From Poindextera sp036272595 (lineage in GTDB: Bacteria; Pseudomonadota; Alphaproteobacteria; Caulobacterales; Caulobacteraceae), in assembly GCA_036272595.1 (NCBI GenBank), contig DATAYM010000009.1:1-64000 (forward strand): a stretch of DNA of 64,000 nucleotides, in the 5' to 3' direction. Both the position numbers and the translations under genes were made by a program. The stretch's first letter is position 1. Each line of letters starts with the position of its first letter. Positions 27,691 to 35,685 of the stretch are shown piece by piece. A model generated the notes under the pieces. It made no database searches. It worked only from the letters and a program-made list of their open reading frames with translations, and was not told the DNA's origin.

Positions 27691-27723
27691 GGCCAAAGGC
27701 GGAAAAAATGAACAGCGGGCTTT

Positions 27724-28653
27724 TTAGCCGACCCTCGCGGCGCCCACCGCAGCCGGTTCGATGGCGTAGGTGCGGGAGCAGTATTCGCAGGTGACGCGGA
27801 TCAGGCCGTCGGGCTCGACCATCTCGGCCCGTTCGGACGCCGGGAAGGACTTCAACACCCCCTCGATGCGATCCTGGGAGCAGCGGCAGAAGGCGCGCAG
27901 CGGCTTCGGCTCGAACATCCGCACGCCGGTCTCGTGGAACAGCCGATAGAGCAGCCGCTCGGGCGCGATGGTCGGGTCGATCAACTCGTCCTCGCCAAGG
28001 GTGGCGATATAGGCCTGGGCGGTCTCCCAGGCGTCCTCGGTCGAGCCGCGCGCGTCGTCGCCGGCGATGTTCTGCAGGATGAGGCCGCCAGCCCGCCAGG
28101 TCGGCGCGCCGGTGGTCTGCACCTGGCCGACGGCCAGCCGCACCTTGGTCGGGGTCTGTTCCGACTTGGCGAAATAGTGTTCGGCCGAGAGAGCCAGGGT
28201 TTCGCCCTCGATCGGGGTGACGCCCTGGTAGCGCTCGGTGTCGGGGCCCTGGTCGATGGTCATGATGAAGACCCCATCGCCCAGCAGGGTCCTGGCGCCC
28301 GGCCGCGCGAAGCCGGTCGAGGCCTCGGCCACCCGCTCGGCGTCATAGCGGCAATAGCCGCGCAGGGCGCCGGTGGTGTCGTAGTCGGCGACGACGTAGG
28401 CCACCGGCCCGTTCCCCTGCGCCTGCAGGATCAGCCGGCCATCGAACTTCAGGCTGGCGCCGACCAGGGCGGCGAGGGCGCAGGCCTCGCCGAGCAGGTT
28501 GGCGGCGGCTTCCGGATAGTCGTGGCGGTTCAGGACGTCGTTTACCGCCGGCCCCAGGCGCACCAGCCGGCCGCGCACGGGCTGGCCCTCGATCTGGAAG
28601 GCGGCCACGAGGTCGTCGTCGGCGATGGGGGCGATGGGAAGGGTTTCGGGCAC
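27724..28653 (-). CDS. hslO: Hsp33, redox-regulated chaperone
   Basis: A 309-residue Hsp33. The N-terminal substrate-binding domain is followed near residues 255-290 by the redox switch FCRCSQ and CEYC, four cysteines that bind zinc when reduced and form disulfides on oxidation to activate the chaperone. It acts in the cytoplasm in oxidative stress. It lies downstream of argF on the same strand with 43 bases between them, an order known in related genomes. Confidence 0.95.
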   Translation of the reverse strand: MPETLPIAPIADDDLVAAFQIEGQPVRGRLVRLGPAVNDVLNRHDYPEAAANLLGEACALAALVGASLKFDGRLILQAQGNGPVAYVVADYDTTGALRGYCRYDAERVAEASTGFARPGARTLLGDGVFIMTIDQGPDTERYQGVTPIEGETLALSAEHYFAKSEQTPTKVRLAVGQVQTTGAPTWRAGGLILQNIAGDDARGSTEDAWETAQAYIATLGEDELIDPTIAPERLLYRLFHETGVRMFEPKPLRAFCRCSQDRIEGVLKSFPASERAEMVEPDGLIRVTCEYCSRTYAIEPAAVGAARVG

Positions 28654-28696
28654 GTGGCGCTTAGATAGGAAGGCGGAGGGCGAGGAGAAGGGCGGT

Positions 28697-29632
28697 TCAG
28701 ATCGCGCCCAGGCACCAGGCGATGATCGACTTCTGAGCGTGGATGCGGTTTTCCGCCTCGTCCCAGACCACCGATTGCGGCCCGTCGATCACCTCGGCGG
28801 TGACCTCCTCGTCGCGGTGGGCGGGCAGGCAGTGCATGAAGCGGGCGGCCGGCGCGGCGGCCGCCATCAGCGCCGCGTCGACGCGGTAGGGCTTCAGCGC
28901 GAACAGCCGTTCGGTGCCGTCCTTGTCGCCCATGGAGACCCAGGTGTCGGCGACCACCAGATCGGCGCCTTCGACCGCGGCCTTCGGATCGCGGGTCAGC
29001 TGGATGCAGCCGTCGAGCTTGGCGGCGAGGGCGAGGTCGGCGCGGTTGGGGCTGTAGACCACCGGGCTGGCGATGTTCAGCGTGAAGCCGAACTTGACCG
29101 CGGCCTGGATGAAGCTGGAGCACATGTTGTTGCCGTCGCCGACCCAGGCGACGGTCTTGCCGGCGATCGGGCCGCAATGCTCCTCGAAGGTCATCAGGTC
29201 GGCCATGACCTGGCAGGGATGGCCGTGGTCGGAGAGGCCGTTGATCACCGGAACCTCGGCTTGGGCCGCCAGGGCCTCGATGTCGGCATGCCGTTCGGCG
29301 CGGATCATGATGGCGTCGACCATGCGCGAGAGCACCCGGGCGGTGTCCTCGATGGTCTCGCCGCGGCCGAGCTGCATGTCGGCGGCGGTGGAGATGATCG
29401 AGGCGCCGCCCAGCTGGCGCATGGCGGCGTCGAAGGAGAACCAGGTCCGCGTCGAGTTCTTCTGGAAGATCATCGCCAGGGTGTGGTCGCGGGCCGGGGC
29501 GTCGGCGTCGACGCGGCCTTTCGGCCAGCCGGCGCGGGCGGCCTTGCGCGCCTTGGCGTCGTCCAGCATGGCGCGGAGATCGGCGGCTTCGATTTCCCAC
29601 AGATCGATGAAATGGCGGGGCTGGGCCGTCAC
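28697..29632 (-). CDS. argF: Ornithine carbamoyltransferase
   Basis: A 311-residue enzyme with the carbamoyl-phosphate motif NSTRTWFSFD near residue 60, the HPCQVMADL segment and the ornithine-binding HCLPAHRDEEV near residue 265. It makes citrulline in arginine synthesis. The start is GTG (complement of 29630-29632) with GAGGAGA five or more bases upstream; the longer open frame is the shadow of argD. It is the partner of argD 38 bases upstream. Confidence 0.95.
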   Translation of the reverse strand: MTAQPRHFIDLWEIEAADLRAMLDDAKARKAARAGWPKGRVDADAPARDHTLAMIFQKNSTRTWFSFDAAMRQLGGASIISTAADMQLGRGETIEDTARVLSRMVDAIMIRAERHADIEALAAQAEVPVINGLSDHGHPCQVMADLMTFEEHCGPIAGKTVAWVGDGNNMCSSFIQAAVKFGFTLNIASPVVYSPNRADLALAAKLDGCIQLTRDPKAAVEGADLVVADTWVSMGDKDGTERLFALKPYRVDAALMAAAAPAARFMHCLPAHRDEEVTAEVIDGPQSVVWDEAENRIHAQKSIIAWCLGAI

Positions 29633-29670
29633 CGGACTCTCCTCAACCGCGGCGTAAAGGGACCATAGCC

Positions 29671-30882
29671 TTAGGCTGTGGCGGACTTGCGAACGGTCTG
29701 GCAGGCGCGTTCGAGCTTCTCGACCGCCTCGCGGGCCTCTTCGATGCTGATTACGAGCGGCGGCAGGAGGCGCACGCAGTTGTCGCCGCCGCCGGCGATC
29801 AGCAGCCCGTGGTCGCGGGCGACGGCCATGAAGTCGCGGTTGTTGGCGATCAGCTTGATGCCGATCAGGAGCCCCTTGCCGCGCACCTCGGCGATCACGT
29901 CCGGATAGCGGTCGCGCAGGCCGGCGAGCTGCTGGCCGAAATAGCCGGCGACCTCGCGAACATGGGCAAGCAGTTCGGGCTTGGTCAGCTCCTCCACGGC
30001 CGCAATACCGACGGCCATCGCCAGCGGGTTGCCGCCGTAGGTCGAGCCGTGGGCGCCGACGGTCATGCCGCTGGCCGCCTCGGCGGTGGCCAGGCAGGCG
30101 CCGACAGGAAAGCCGCCGCCGAGCGCCTTGGCGACGCACATGATGTCGGGCGCGGCGCAATCGGCCCATTCGTAGGCGAAGAGCCGCCCCGTCCGCCCAA
30201 GGCCGCACTGGATCTCGTCATAGATGAGCAGGACGCCGCTCTCGTCGCAGAGGGCCCGCAACTGGTCGAGCTGGGCGGGAGTCAAGGACCGGGCGCCGCC
30301 CTCGCCCTGCACGGGCTCGACGATGACCGCGGCGGTGGTCGGGCCGATGGCGGCCTTCAACGCGTCCATGTCGCCGAACGGCAGCTGCACATAGCCGGGC
30401 AGCCGGGGGCCGAAGCCCTCGAGATAGCCAGCGTTGCCGGAGGCGTTCACCGCCGCGTAGCTGCGGCCATGGAAGGAGCCGTCGAAGCCGATCACGTCGA
30501 TCCGCTGCGGCGCGCCCTTGCTGGCGTGGTAGCGGCGCGCGGTCTTCAGGGCGCACTCCACCGCCTCGGTGCCGGAATTGGTGAAGAAGACCGCCTCGGC
30601 GAAGGTGGCGGCGCACAGCCTGGCGGCCAGGGCCTCCTGCTGGGGGATGCGGTAGATATTGGAGACGTGCCAGAGCTTTTCGCCCTGGGCCTTCAGCGCC
30701 GCGACCAGCTTGGGGTGGGAATGGCCGAGGGCGTCGACGGCGATGCCGGCGACGCAGTCCAGGTACTCGTCGCCGTCGGTCGACCACAGGCGCACGCCCT
30801 CGCCGCGCTCGAACGCCAGCGGCGCGCGGTTATAGACGCCCATGATGTGGGTTTCGGGCGATGGGGCCTGGCCGTCTGCCAT
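29671..30882 (-). CDS. argD: Acetylornithine aminotransferase
   Basis: A 403-residue class III PLP aminotransferase: NSGTEAVECALKTAR, GFDGSFHGRSYAAV, LIYDEIQCGLGRTG and the PLP lysine in CVAKALGGGFPVG near residue 250. It transaminates N-acetylglutamate semialdehyde and may also act in lysine synthesis. ATG 30882 has GGGAGG six bases upstream, within a small hairpin (TGGGAG/CTCCCA). MGVYNRAPL at 30843 is an alternative start. It is the first gene of argD-argF-hslO. Confidence 0.94.
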   Translation of the reverse strand: MADGQAPSPETHIMGVYNRAPLAFERGEGVRLWSTDGDEYLDCVAGIAVDALGHSHPKLVAALKAQGEKLWHVSNIYRIPQQEALAARLCAATFAEAVFFTNSGTEAVECALKTARRYHASKGAPQRIDVIGFDGSFHGRSYAAVNASGNAGYLEGFGPRLPGYVQLPFGDMDALKAAIGPTTAAVIVEPVQGEGGARSLTPAQLDQLRALCDESGVLLIYDEIQCGLGRTGRLFAYEWADCAAPDIMCVAKALGGGFPVGACLATAEAASGMTVGAHGSTYGGNPLAMAVGIAAVEELTKPELLAHVREVAGYFGQQLAGLRDRYPDVIAEVRGKGLLIGIKLIANNRDFMAVARDHGLLIAGGGDNCVRLLPPLVISIEEAREAVEKLERACQTVRKSATA

Positions 30883-30991
30883 GGGAGACCTCCCAAAAGC
30901 GGAACGTCCCCGGGCCGTGGGCGCGGGGACTGGAAGGCCGAGGCTTTTCGCCGCCCGGGCCGCGGCTGTCAACCGCGGGGCGAAGCTTTGC

Positions 30992-31819
30992 TCAGCTTTT
31001 CAGGCGGTAGCCGGTCTGGAACAGATACCAGCAGATGGCGCCGATCACCGCGGTGATGCCGCCGACCACCACGACGCCGATCATGACCGAGCCGTCGCTC
31101 TGGCCGATGAAGCCGTAACGGAAGCCGGAGATGGTGTAGAAGAAGGGGTTGTACTGCGACAGGCTGCGGAACGGTTCGGGCAGCCGCTCGACCAGATAGA
31201 AGGTGCCCGACAGCATGCTGAGCGGCATGACGATGAAGGTGGTCACCGCCGCCATGTGATCGAACTTCTCGGCCCAGAGGCCGGCGACCATGCCGATCAT
31301 GCCCATCATCAGCGCCGCGCCCAGGCCGAAATAGGCCACCGCCCACCAGTGGGCGACGTTGTAGCGGACGAAGACCAGCACCGCGGCGGCCGTCACCAGC
31401 CCGACCAGGATGCCACGGGTCGCCGCGCCGAGGGCGAAGGCGAAGACCTGTTCGGTCGGCGACAGCGGCGGAGTGATGAAGTCCTGGGTCAGGCCCTGCA
31501 TCTTCGCCTGCATCAGCGACGAGGACGAATTGGCGAAAGCGGAGTTCAGGATCGCCATCATGATCAGGCCCGGCCCGATGAAGACCGAGTAGGGGACGCC
31601 ATGCACCGAGGGGCGCAGGCCCTTCATGGCGACCACGAAGATCAGGAGATAGAGCAGGCTGGACAGCACCGGCGCGGCCAGGGTCTGCATCCCGACCTTC
31701 CAGAAGCGTTTGACTTCCTTCATGTAAAGGGTCGAGGCGCCCGTCCAGTTGACCCCGTGATAGTCGCGCGGTTGCGGCGGCGTGACCTCGGCGGCCGGTA
31801 GCTCGGCAATATCCCTCAT
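30992..31819 (-). CDS. ABC-2 type transporter permease
   Basis: A 275-residue membrane protein with about six helices between residues 50 and 265. The family motif region is LPEPFRSLSQYNPFFYTISGFRYGF near the fifth helix. Such permeases export polysaccharide, drugs or lipids with a separate ATPase. No ATP-binding subunit is encoded in the window, so the partner must lie elsewhere. It diverges from gcrA across a long regulatory gap. Confidence 0.88.
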   Translation of the reverse strand: MRDIAELPAAEVTPPQPRDYHGVNWTGASTLYMKEVKRFWKVGMQTLAAPVLSSLLYLLIFVVAMKGLRPSVHGVPYSVFIGPGLIMMAILNSAFANSSSSLMQAKMQGLTQDFITPPLSPTEQVFAFALGAATRGILVGLVTAAAVLVFVRYNVAHWWAVAYFGLGAALMMGMIGMVAGLWAEKFDHMAAVTTFIVMPLSMLSGTFYLVERLPEPFRSLSQYNPFFYTISGFRYGFIGQSDGSVMIGVVVVGGITAVIGAICWYLFQTGYRLKS

Positions 31820-32125
31820 GGCCCTGATGTGCCCTCGCCGTCGCGCGGGCGCAAGGGCCGAGGCCGAAGACGTTTCCGTGCGGCGTTATGACTCGCCGAC
31901 CTGGGATTCAAGCCGGCTTTCCCCGGCGCCACAATGGTTTACGCAGATCCGCTGCACAGAACAGCCGTTCCACAACATCTTGATCCCTGTGGATAGACGC
32001 GTGGCGCCTATTGTGTCTGTTAACGGAGTGTTTACGATATTTAGTAGGGATGGTTCACCGGCTGAGCCACGAGACACTAGATATTGTGTCATGCCGGTGA
32101 GCTGGCGACGGCTGGAGGGCGAACA
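31820..32125 (+). promoter_or_regulatory. gcrA promoter region with cell-cycle sites
   Basis: This 306-base gap holds two CcrM methylation sites, GACTC (31890-31894) and GATTC (31905-31909). It also has TGTGGATAG (31988-31996), whose complement matches a DnaA box at eight of nine positions, and TTAA-N7-TTTA (32020-32034), close to the CtrA box TTAA-N7-TTAA. In Caulobacter, gcrA is activated by DnaA and repressed by CtrA, and the sites here fit that circuit. No gene was seen in the gap. Confidence 0.65.
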
Positions 32126-32617
32126 ATGGGTTGGACCGACGAGCGCGTGGAATTGCTGAAGAAGCTGTGGCTGGAGGGCCTGTCGGCCAGCCAGATCGCC
32201 AAGCAGCTCGGCGGGGTGACCCGCAACGCCGTCATCGGCAAGGTGCACCGGCTGGGCCTGTCCGGCCGCGCCGCGCCATCGCAGCCGAGCCGGCCGGTGT
32301 TCAAGGCGCCGCGGCCGCCGCGCCCGATGTCGCAGCCGGCGCCCCGGCGCCTGGAGCAGCGCGCGGCGCCCAGCCTGCCGGCCCCGGTCTACTTCGTCGA
32401 GGAGCCGGGTTCGGCCACGGTGCTGACCCTGGGCGCGCACATGTGCAAGTGGCCGATTGGCGATCCGTCGACCGACAACTTCACCTTCTGCGGCCGCCGC
32501 GCCGACGCCGAGGGGCCCTATTGCGTCCACCACGCGCGCATCGCCTACCAGCCGCAGCAGCCGCGCAAGCGCTCCGGCGCCAGCGAACTGGCCCGCTCCC
32601 TGCGGCGGTATATCTAA
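32126..32617 (+). CDS. gcrA: GcrA, cell-cycle transcription factor
   Basis: A 163-residue protein with the diagnostic N-terminal helix-turn-helix MGWTDERVELLKKLWLEG and the segment QLGGVTRNAVIGKVHRLGL, a Pro/Ala-rich linker, and a C-terminal domain with four well-spaced Cys/His residues (HMCKWPIGD, FCGRRA, YCVHHARIAY). In Caulobacter GcrA binds the sigma-70 RNA polymerase and activates promoters with methylated GANTC. ATG 32126 has GGAGGG six bases upstream. Confidence 0.95.
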   Translation: MGWTDERVELLKKLWLEGLSASQIAKQLGGVTRNAVIGKVHRLGLSGRAAPSQPSRPVFKAPRPPRPMSQPAPRRLEQRAAPSLPAPVYFVEEPGSATVLTLGAHMCKWPIGDPSTDNFTFCGRRADAEGPYCVHHARIAYQPQQPRKRSGASELARSLRRYI

Positions 32618-32648
32618 GCTGAACCTTCGCGCCGTTTTTTAAGTCGGC

Positions 32649-32758
32649 TGGAGCGCAGCGGACTGCGAAGCAGAGGCGCGCAGCAGCCAATGCGGGGATC
32701 CACAGACACTGATCCAAGACGGTGATCATGGATGGCTCGAACACATCGGGCCATGACG
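32649..32758. repeat. Dispersed palindromic repeat, copy C
   Basis: From 32689 the sequence ATGCGGGGATCCA...GACGGTGATCATGG...CGGGCCATGACG parallels copy A at 5819-5888 with scattered substitutions, and the part before it (GCTGGAGCGCAGCGGA) resembles copy A's GCTGGAGCAGCGTAGCGG. It fills the gap between gcrA and the end of phoB. Confidence 0.75.
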
Positions 32759-32783
32759 GCTAAAATAGGGGTCGCGCAGAACC

Positions 32784-33473
32784 TTAGGCGGCGACGTCCA
32801 GGGAGTAGCCGGCCGAGCGGACCGTGCGGATGGGGTCGGTGTGCAGGTCGCGGTTCAGCGCCTTGCGCAGCCGGCCGATATGGACGTCGACGGTGCGGGC
32901 CTCGACATAGACGTCCGAGCCCCAGACCGCGTCCAGCAACTGCTCGCGGCTGAACACCCGCCCCGGATGCTGCATCAGGTAGTCGAGCAGACGGAACTCG
33001 GTCGGACCGAGATGGATCTCCTTGTCGGCGCGGCGCACGCGGTGAGCGGCGCGGTCGACGACGATGTCGCCGTGGTGCAGCCGGTCGTCGGCCAGCCCCG
33101 GGCGGATGCGGCGCAGCACCGCGCGGATGCGGGCGGCCAGTTCGCTCATCGAGAAGGGCTTGACCACATAGTCGTCGGCGCCGGTGTCGAGGCCGCGGAT
33201 GCGGTCGCTCTCCTCGCCGCGGGCGGTGAGCATGATGATCGGCAGGTTGCGGGTCTCCGGCCGCGCGCGCAGGCGGCGGCAGACCTCGACGCCGGAGACC
33301 TTCGGCAGCATCCAGTCGAGCACGATCAGGTCGGGCTGCTGTTCGTCGACCAGGACCAGCGCCTCCTCGCCGTCGCCGGCGACGGTGACGGCGTAGCCCT
33401 CCTTGTCGAGGTTGTACTGGAGCAGCGCGCTCAGCGCGTCCTCGTCCTCGACAACCAGCACCTGCGGGATCAT
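32784..33473 (-). CDS. phoB: PhoB, phosphate regulon response regulator
   Basis: A 229-residue OmpR-type regulator. The receiver domain has the acidic pair EDED near residues 8-11, the phosphorylation site in LIVLDWMLPK near residue 55 and the conserved Lys in YVVKPFS. The DNA-binding domain ends in TVRSAGYSLDVAA. It activates Pho-box promoters when phosphate is scarce. It begins one base after the phoU stop, so the two are coupled. Confidence 0.94.
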   Translation of the reverse strand: MIPQVLVVEDEDALSALLQYNLDKEGYAVTVAGDGEEALVLVDEQQPDLIVLDWMLPKVSGVEVCRRLRARPETRNLPIIMLTARGEESDRIRGLDTGADDYVVKPFSMSELAARIRAVLRRIRPGLADDRLHHGDIVVDRAAHRVRRADKEIHLGPTEFRLLDYLMQHPGRVFSREQLLDAVWGSDVYVEARTVDVHIGRLRKALNRDLHTDPIRTVRSAGYSLDVAA

Positions 33474-33474
33474 C

Positions 33475-34230
33475 TCAGTTCTCTCTCTTGATGGGTTTCA
33501 CCGGGGTGGCCGCCAGTGGCCCCTCGAGGATCTCCGGGCGCCGCTGCAGGGCGTCCCACTTGGGCCGCTCGCCGGTCATCTCCTCGCCGGTGATCTCGAA
33601 ATGGATGATCTCGGCGATGTTGGTGGCGTGGTCGCCGACCCGCTCCAGGTTCTTGGCGATGAACAGAAGGTGCGCGCCCGGCGTGATCGTGCGCGGGTCG
33701 CCCATCATGTAGGTCAGGAGTTCGCGGAAGAGGCTGTTGTAGTGCTCGTCGACCTCCTCGTCGCGGGCCCAGACATTGGCCGCCTTCTCGATCTCGCCGG
33801 CCGTATAGGCGTCCAGCACCTCCTTCAGGCGCGCGCCGACCAGCCGGCCGAGCCGATCGACCGAGCGGGTCAGGGCGGTCAGCGGCTCGCTCTCGCTGAG
33901 GATCAGCGAGCGCTTGGCGATGTTGCGGGCCAGATCGCCGCAACGCTCGAGGTTCATGGCGATCTTCAGGGCCGCCACCGTGCGGCGCAGCTCGCGGCCG
34001 ACCGGCTGGCGGGTGGCGATCAGCTCGATGGCGCGGCGCTCGATATCGGCCTGCAGGGCGTCAAGCTTGGGGTCGCGCGCCACCACCGCATGGGCCAGCG
34101 CCACGTCGCGCCGGGTGATCGCGTCCAGACAATCGGCGATCTGCGCCTCGGCCAGGCCACCCAACCTGGCGACCTCCGCGACCAGCGGCTCAACCAGGTC
34201 GCCGCTCGCCTTCACCCACTGTTCGGTCAT
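33475..34230 (-). CDS. phoU: PhoU, phosphate signalling protein
   Basis: A 251-residue helical-bundle protein of two repeated PhoU domains, each with the acidic metal-binding pattern (NLERCGDLARNIA near residue 95 and NLERVGDHATNIAE near residue 195). PhoU links the Pst transporter to PhoR and prevents toxic phosphate uptake. In the usual alphaproteobacterial order pstCAB would lie between phoR and phoU, but here only about 100 bases with a Pho-box array lie between them. Confidence 0.94.
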   Translation of the reverse strand: MTEQWVKASGDLVEPLVAEVARLGGLAEAQIADCLDAITRRDVALAHAVVARDPKLDALQADIERRAIELIATRQPVGRELRRTVAALKIAMNLERCGDLARNIAKRSLILSESEPLTALTRSVDRLGRLVGARLKEVLDAYTAGEIEKAANVWARDEEVDEHYNSLFRELLTYMMGDPRTITPGAHLLFIAKNLERVGDHATNIAEIIHFEITGEEMTGERPKWDALQRRPEILEGPLAATPVKPIKREN

Positions 34231-34309
34231 CGAATTCCGTTACAACAAAAGCGGTCAAGCCGACTCGATACGCCCTGGATGGACGTTGCCTGTCGATTGC
34301 TGTTGCTAT

Positions 34310-34338
34310 GCGACGGATTTGCGACAGTTTTGTTACAG
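34310..34338 (-). promoter_or_regulatory. Pho-box array before phoU
   Basis: Read on the reverse strand, CTGTAAC-AAAA-CTGTCGC-AAAT-CCGTCGC gives three seven-base repeats at 11-base intervals. The first two match the Pho-box pattern CTGTCAT-N4-CTGTCAT well. The array overlaps the end of phoR and lies about 80 bases before the phoU start, so PhoB would control phoU-phoB. Confidence 0.7.
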
Positions 34339-35496
34339 CCGCGGGATGTAGGCGGTAAAGGTGGTCCCCTGGCCCTCGACGCTCTCGATGGCCAGGCCGC
34401 CGCGGTGGCGGTTGATGATGTGCTTGACGATGGCCAGGCCCAGGCCGGTGCCGAGCCGTTCGCCGCTCTTCTGGCCCTCGACGCGATAGAAGCGCTCGGA
34501 CAGGCGCGGCAGGTGCTCGCGGGCGATGCCGGCGCCGTGGTCGGCGCAGCGCAGCACCACGAAACGCTCGCCGCCGACCAGATCCGGGCTGAGCAGCGAC
34601 AGCCTGGCGGCGCCGGCGCGGGTCGGCGCCAGCGCCGCGTCGGCGGTGACGTCGTCGACGACATCGATCTCGACCACGCCGCCGGGACTGGAGAACTTCA
34701 GGGCGTTGTCGATCAGGTTCTGCGACACCTGCAGCATCTGGTCGCGGTCGCCGACGATCATCGCCCGGCCGCGCTCGGCCATGCGGGTCTGCAGCTTCAC
34801 GCCGCGCTCGGCCGCCAGGGGCGCCAGGGCGTCGATGACGTCGCGGGTCACCAGGGCGACGTCGACCCGGCCTTCGGGCGCGATGTGCTCGTTGAGCTCG
34901 ATGCGGCTCAGGGACAGCAGGTCGTCGATCAGCCGCGCCATCCGGCCGGCCTGGGCGGCCATGACCCCCAGAAACCGCTCGCGGGCGTTCGGGTCGTCAC
35001 GGGCGTGGCCGCGCAGGGTTTCGATGAAGCCGGTCAGCGAGGCCAGCGGCGTGCGCAGTTCGTGGCTGGCGTTGGCCAGGAAGTCGGCGCGCATCCGCTC
35101 GTTGCGGCGCGAGTCGGTCTCGTCGCGGATGACCATCAGCGCAAGCCGCGCCCCGTCGGCGGCCGGAGCGAGGGGCCGGGTGCGCACGCGCCAGAACCGG
35201 TCCTGAGCGCCGCCGGTCTCGTAGGCCGCCTCGCCGTTCAGGCCGGCAAACAGGCTCTCGTCCACCGCCTCCAGCACCTCCGGATGGCGGATCGCCGAGA
35301 CCAGCGGCCCGCCGGCGGCCGGGATGCGCAGGAACTCGCGCGCCGCGGCGTTGGCGAAGACCAGCCGGCGGTCGGAGGCGTCCTCCTGGTCGCGCGCGGA
35401 CACCACCATCACCGGATCGGGCAGGCTGTCGACCAGGGCGGCGAAGGCCGGCTGGTCCTGGTCGGATCCGATGGGCTCGATCGACTGCAGCGACAT
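34333..35496 (-). CDS. phoR: PhoR-type sensor histidine kinase, apparently soluble
   Basis: A 387-residue kinase. A PAS-like domain (about residues 18-130, DPVMVVSARD) is followed by the HisKA helix with the phospho-histidine in ANASHELRTPLASL near residue 147, then the HATPase domain with NLIDNALKFS, DHGAGI and GTGLGLAIVKHI. It should phosphorylate PhoB. No hydrophobic segment is present, whereas many PhoR proteins have one or two N-terminal membrane helices. The ATG at 35496 follows a GGAAGA. Confidence 0.88.
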   Translation of the reverse strand: MSLQSIEPIGSDQDQPAFAALVDSLPDPVMVVSARDQEDASDRRLVFANAAAREFLRIPAAGGPLVSAIRHPEVLEAVDESLFAGLNGEAAYETGGAQDRFWRVRTRPLAPAADGARLALMVIRDETDSRRNERMRADFLANASHELRTPLASLTGFIETLRGHARDDPNARERFLGVMAAQAGRMARLIDDLLSLSRIELNEHIAPEGRVDVALVTRDVIDALAPLAAERGVKLQTRMAERGRAMIVGDRDQMLQVSQNLIDNALKFSSPGGVVEIDVVDDVTADAALAPTRAGAARLSLLSPDLVGGERFVVLRCADHGAGIAREHLPRLSERFYRVEGQKSGERLGTGLGLAIVKHIINRHRGGLAIESVEGQGTTFTAYIPRL

Positions 35497-35685
35497 GGTT
35501 CGACGATCTTCCGGCCGCTCGCCGGCGAACTGGGGAGCGGGTCGCGCCAGGGTAGCGGCTCGCCTGCGTTCAGCAAAGCTGCGCGCTATACCAATTTATC
35601 TCTATCGAACTGATAGGAATAATTGTCTAAGCAGCCGATCCTCTCGGCCCCGGTCCACGGGCACCGGTGAGCGAGGGGGTTGCTG

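Noticed and set aside
35560..35640. A Pho box before the porin gene
   Set aside because: The region has a CTATC-N5-GATAG inverted repeat but no pair of CTGTCAT-like repeats at 11-base spacing.
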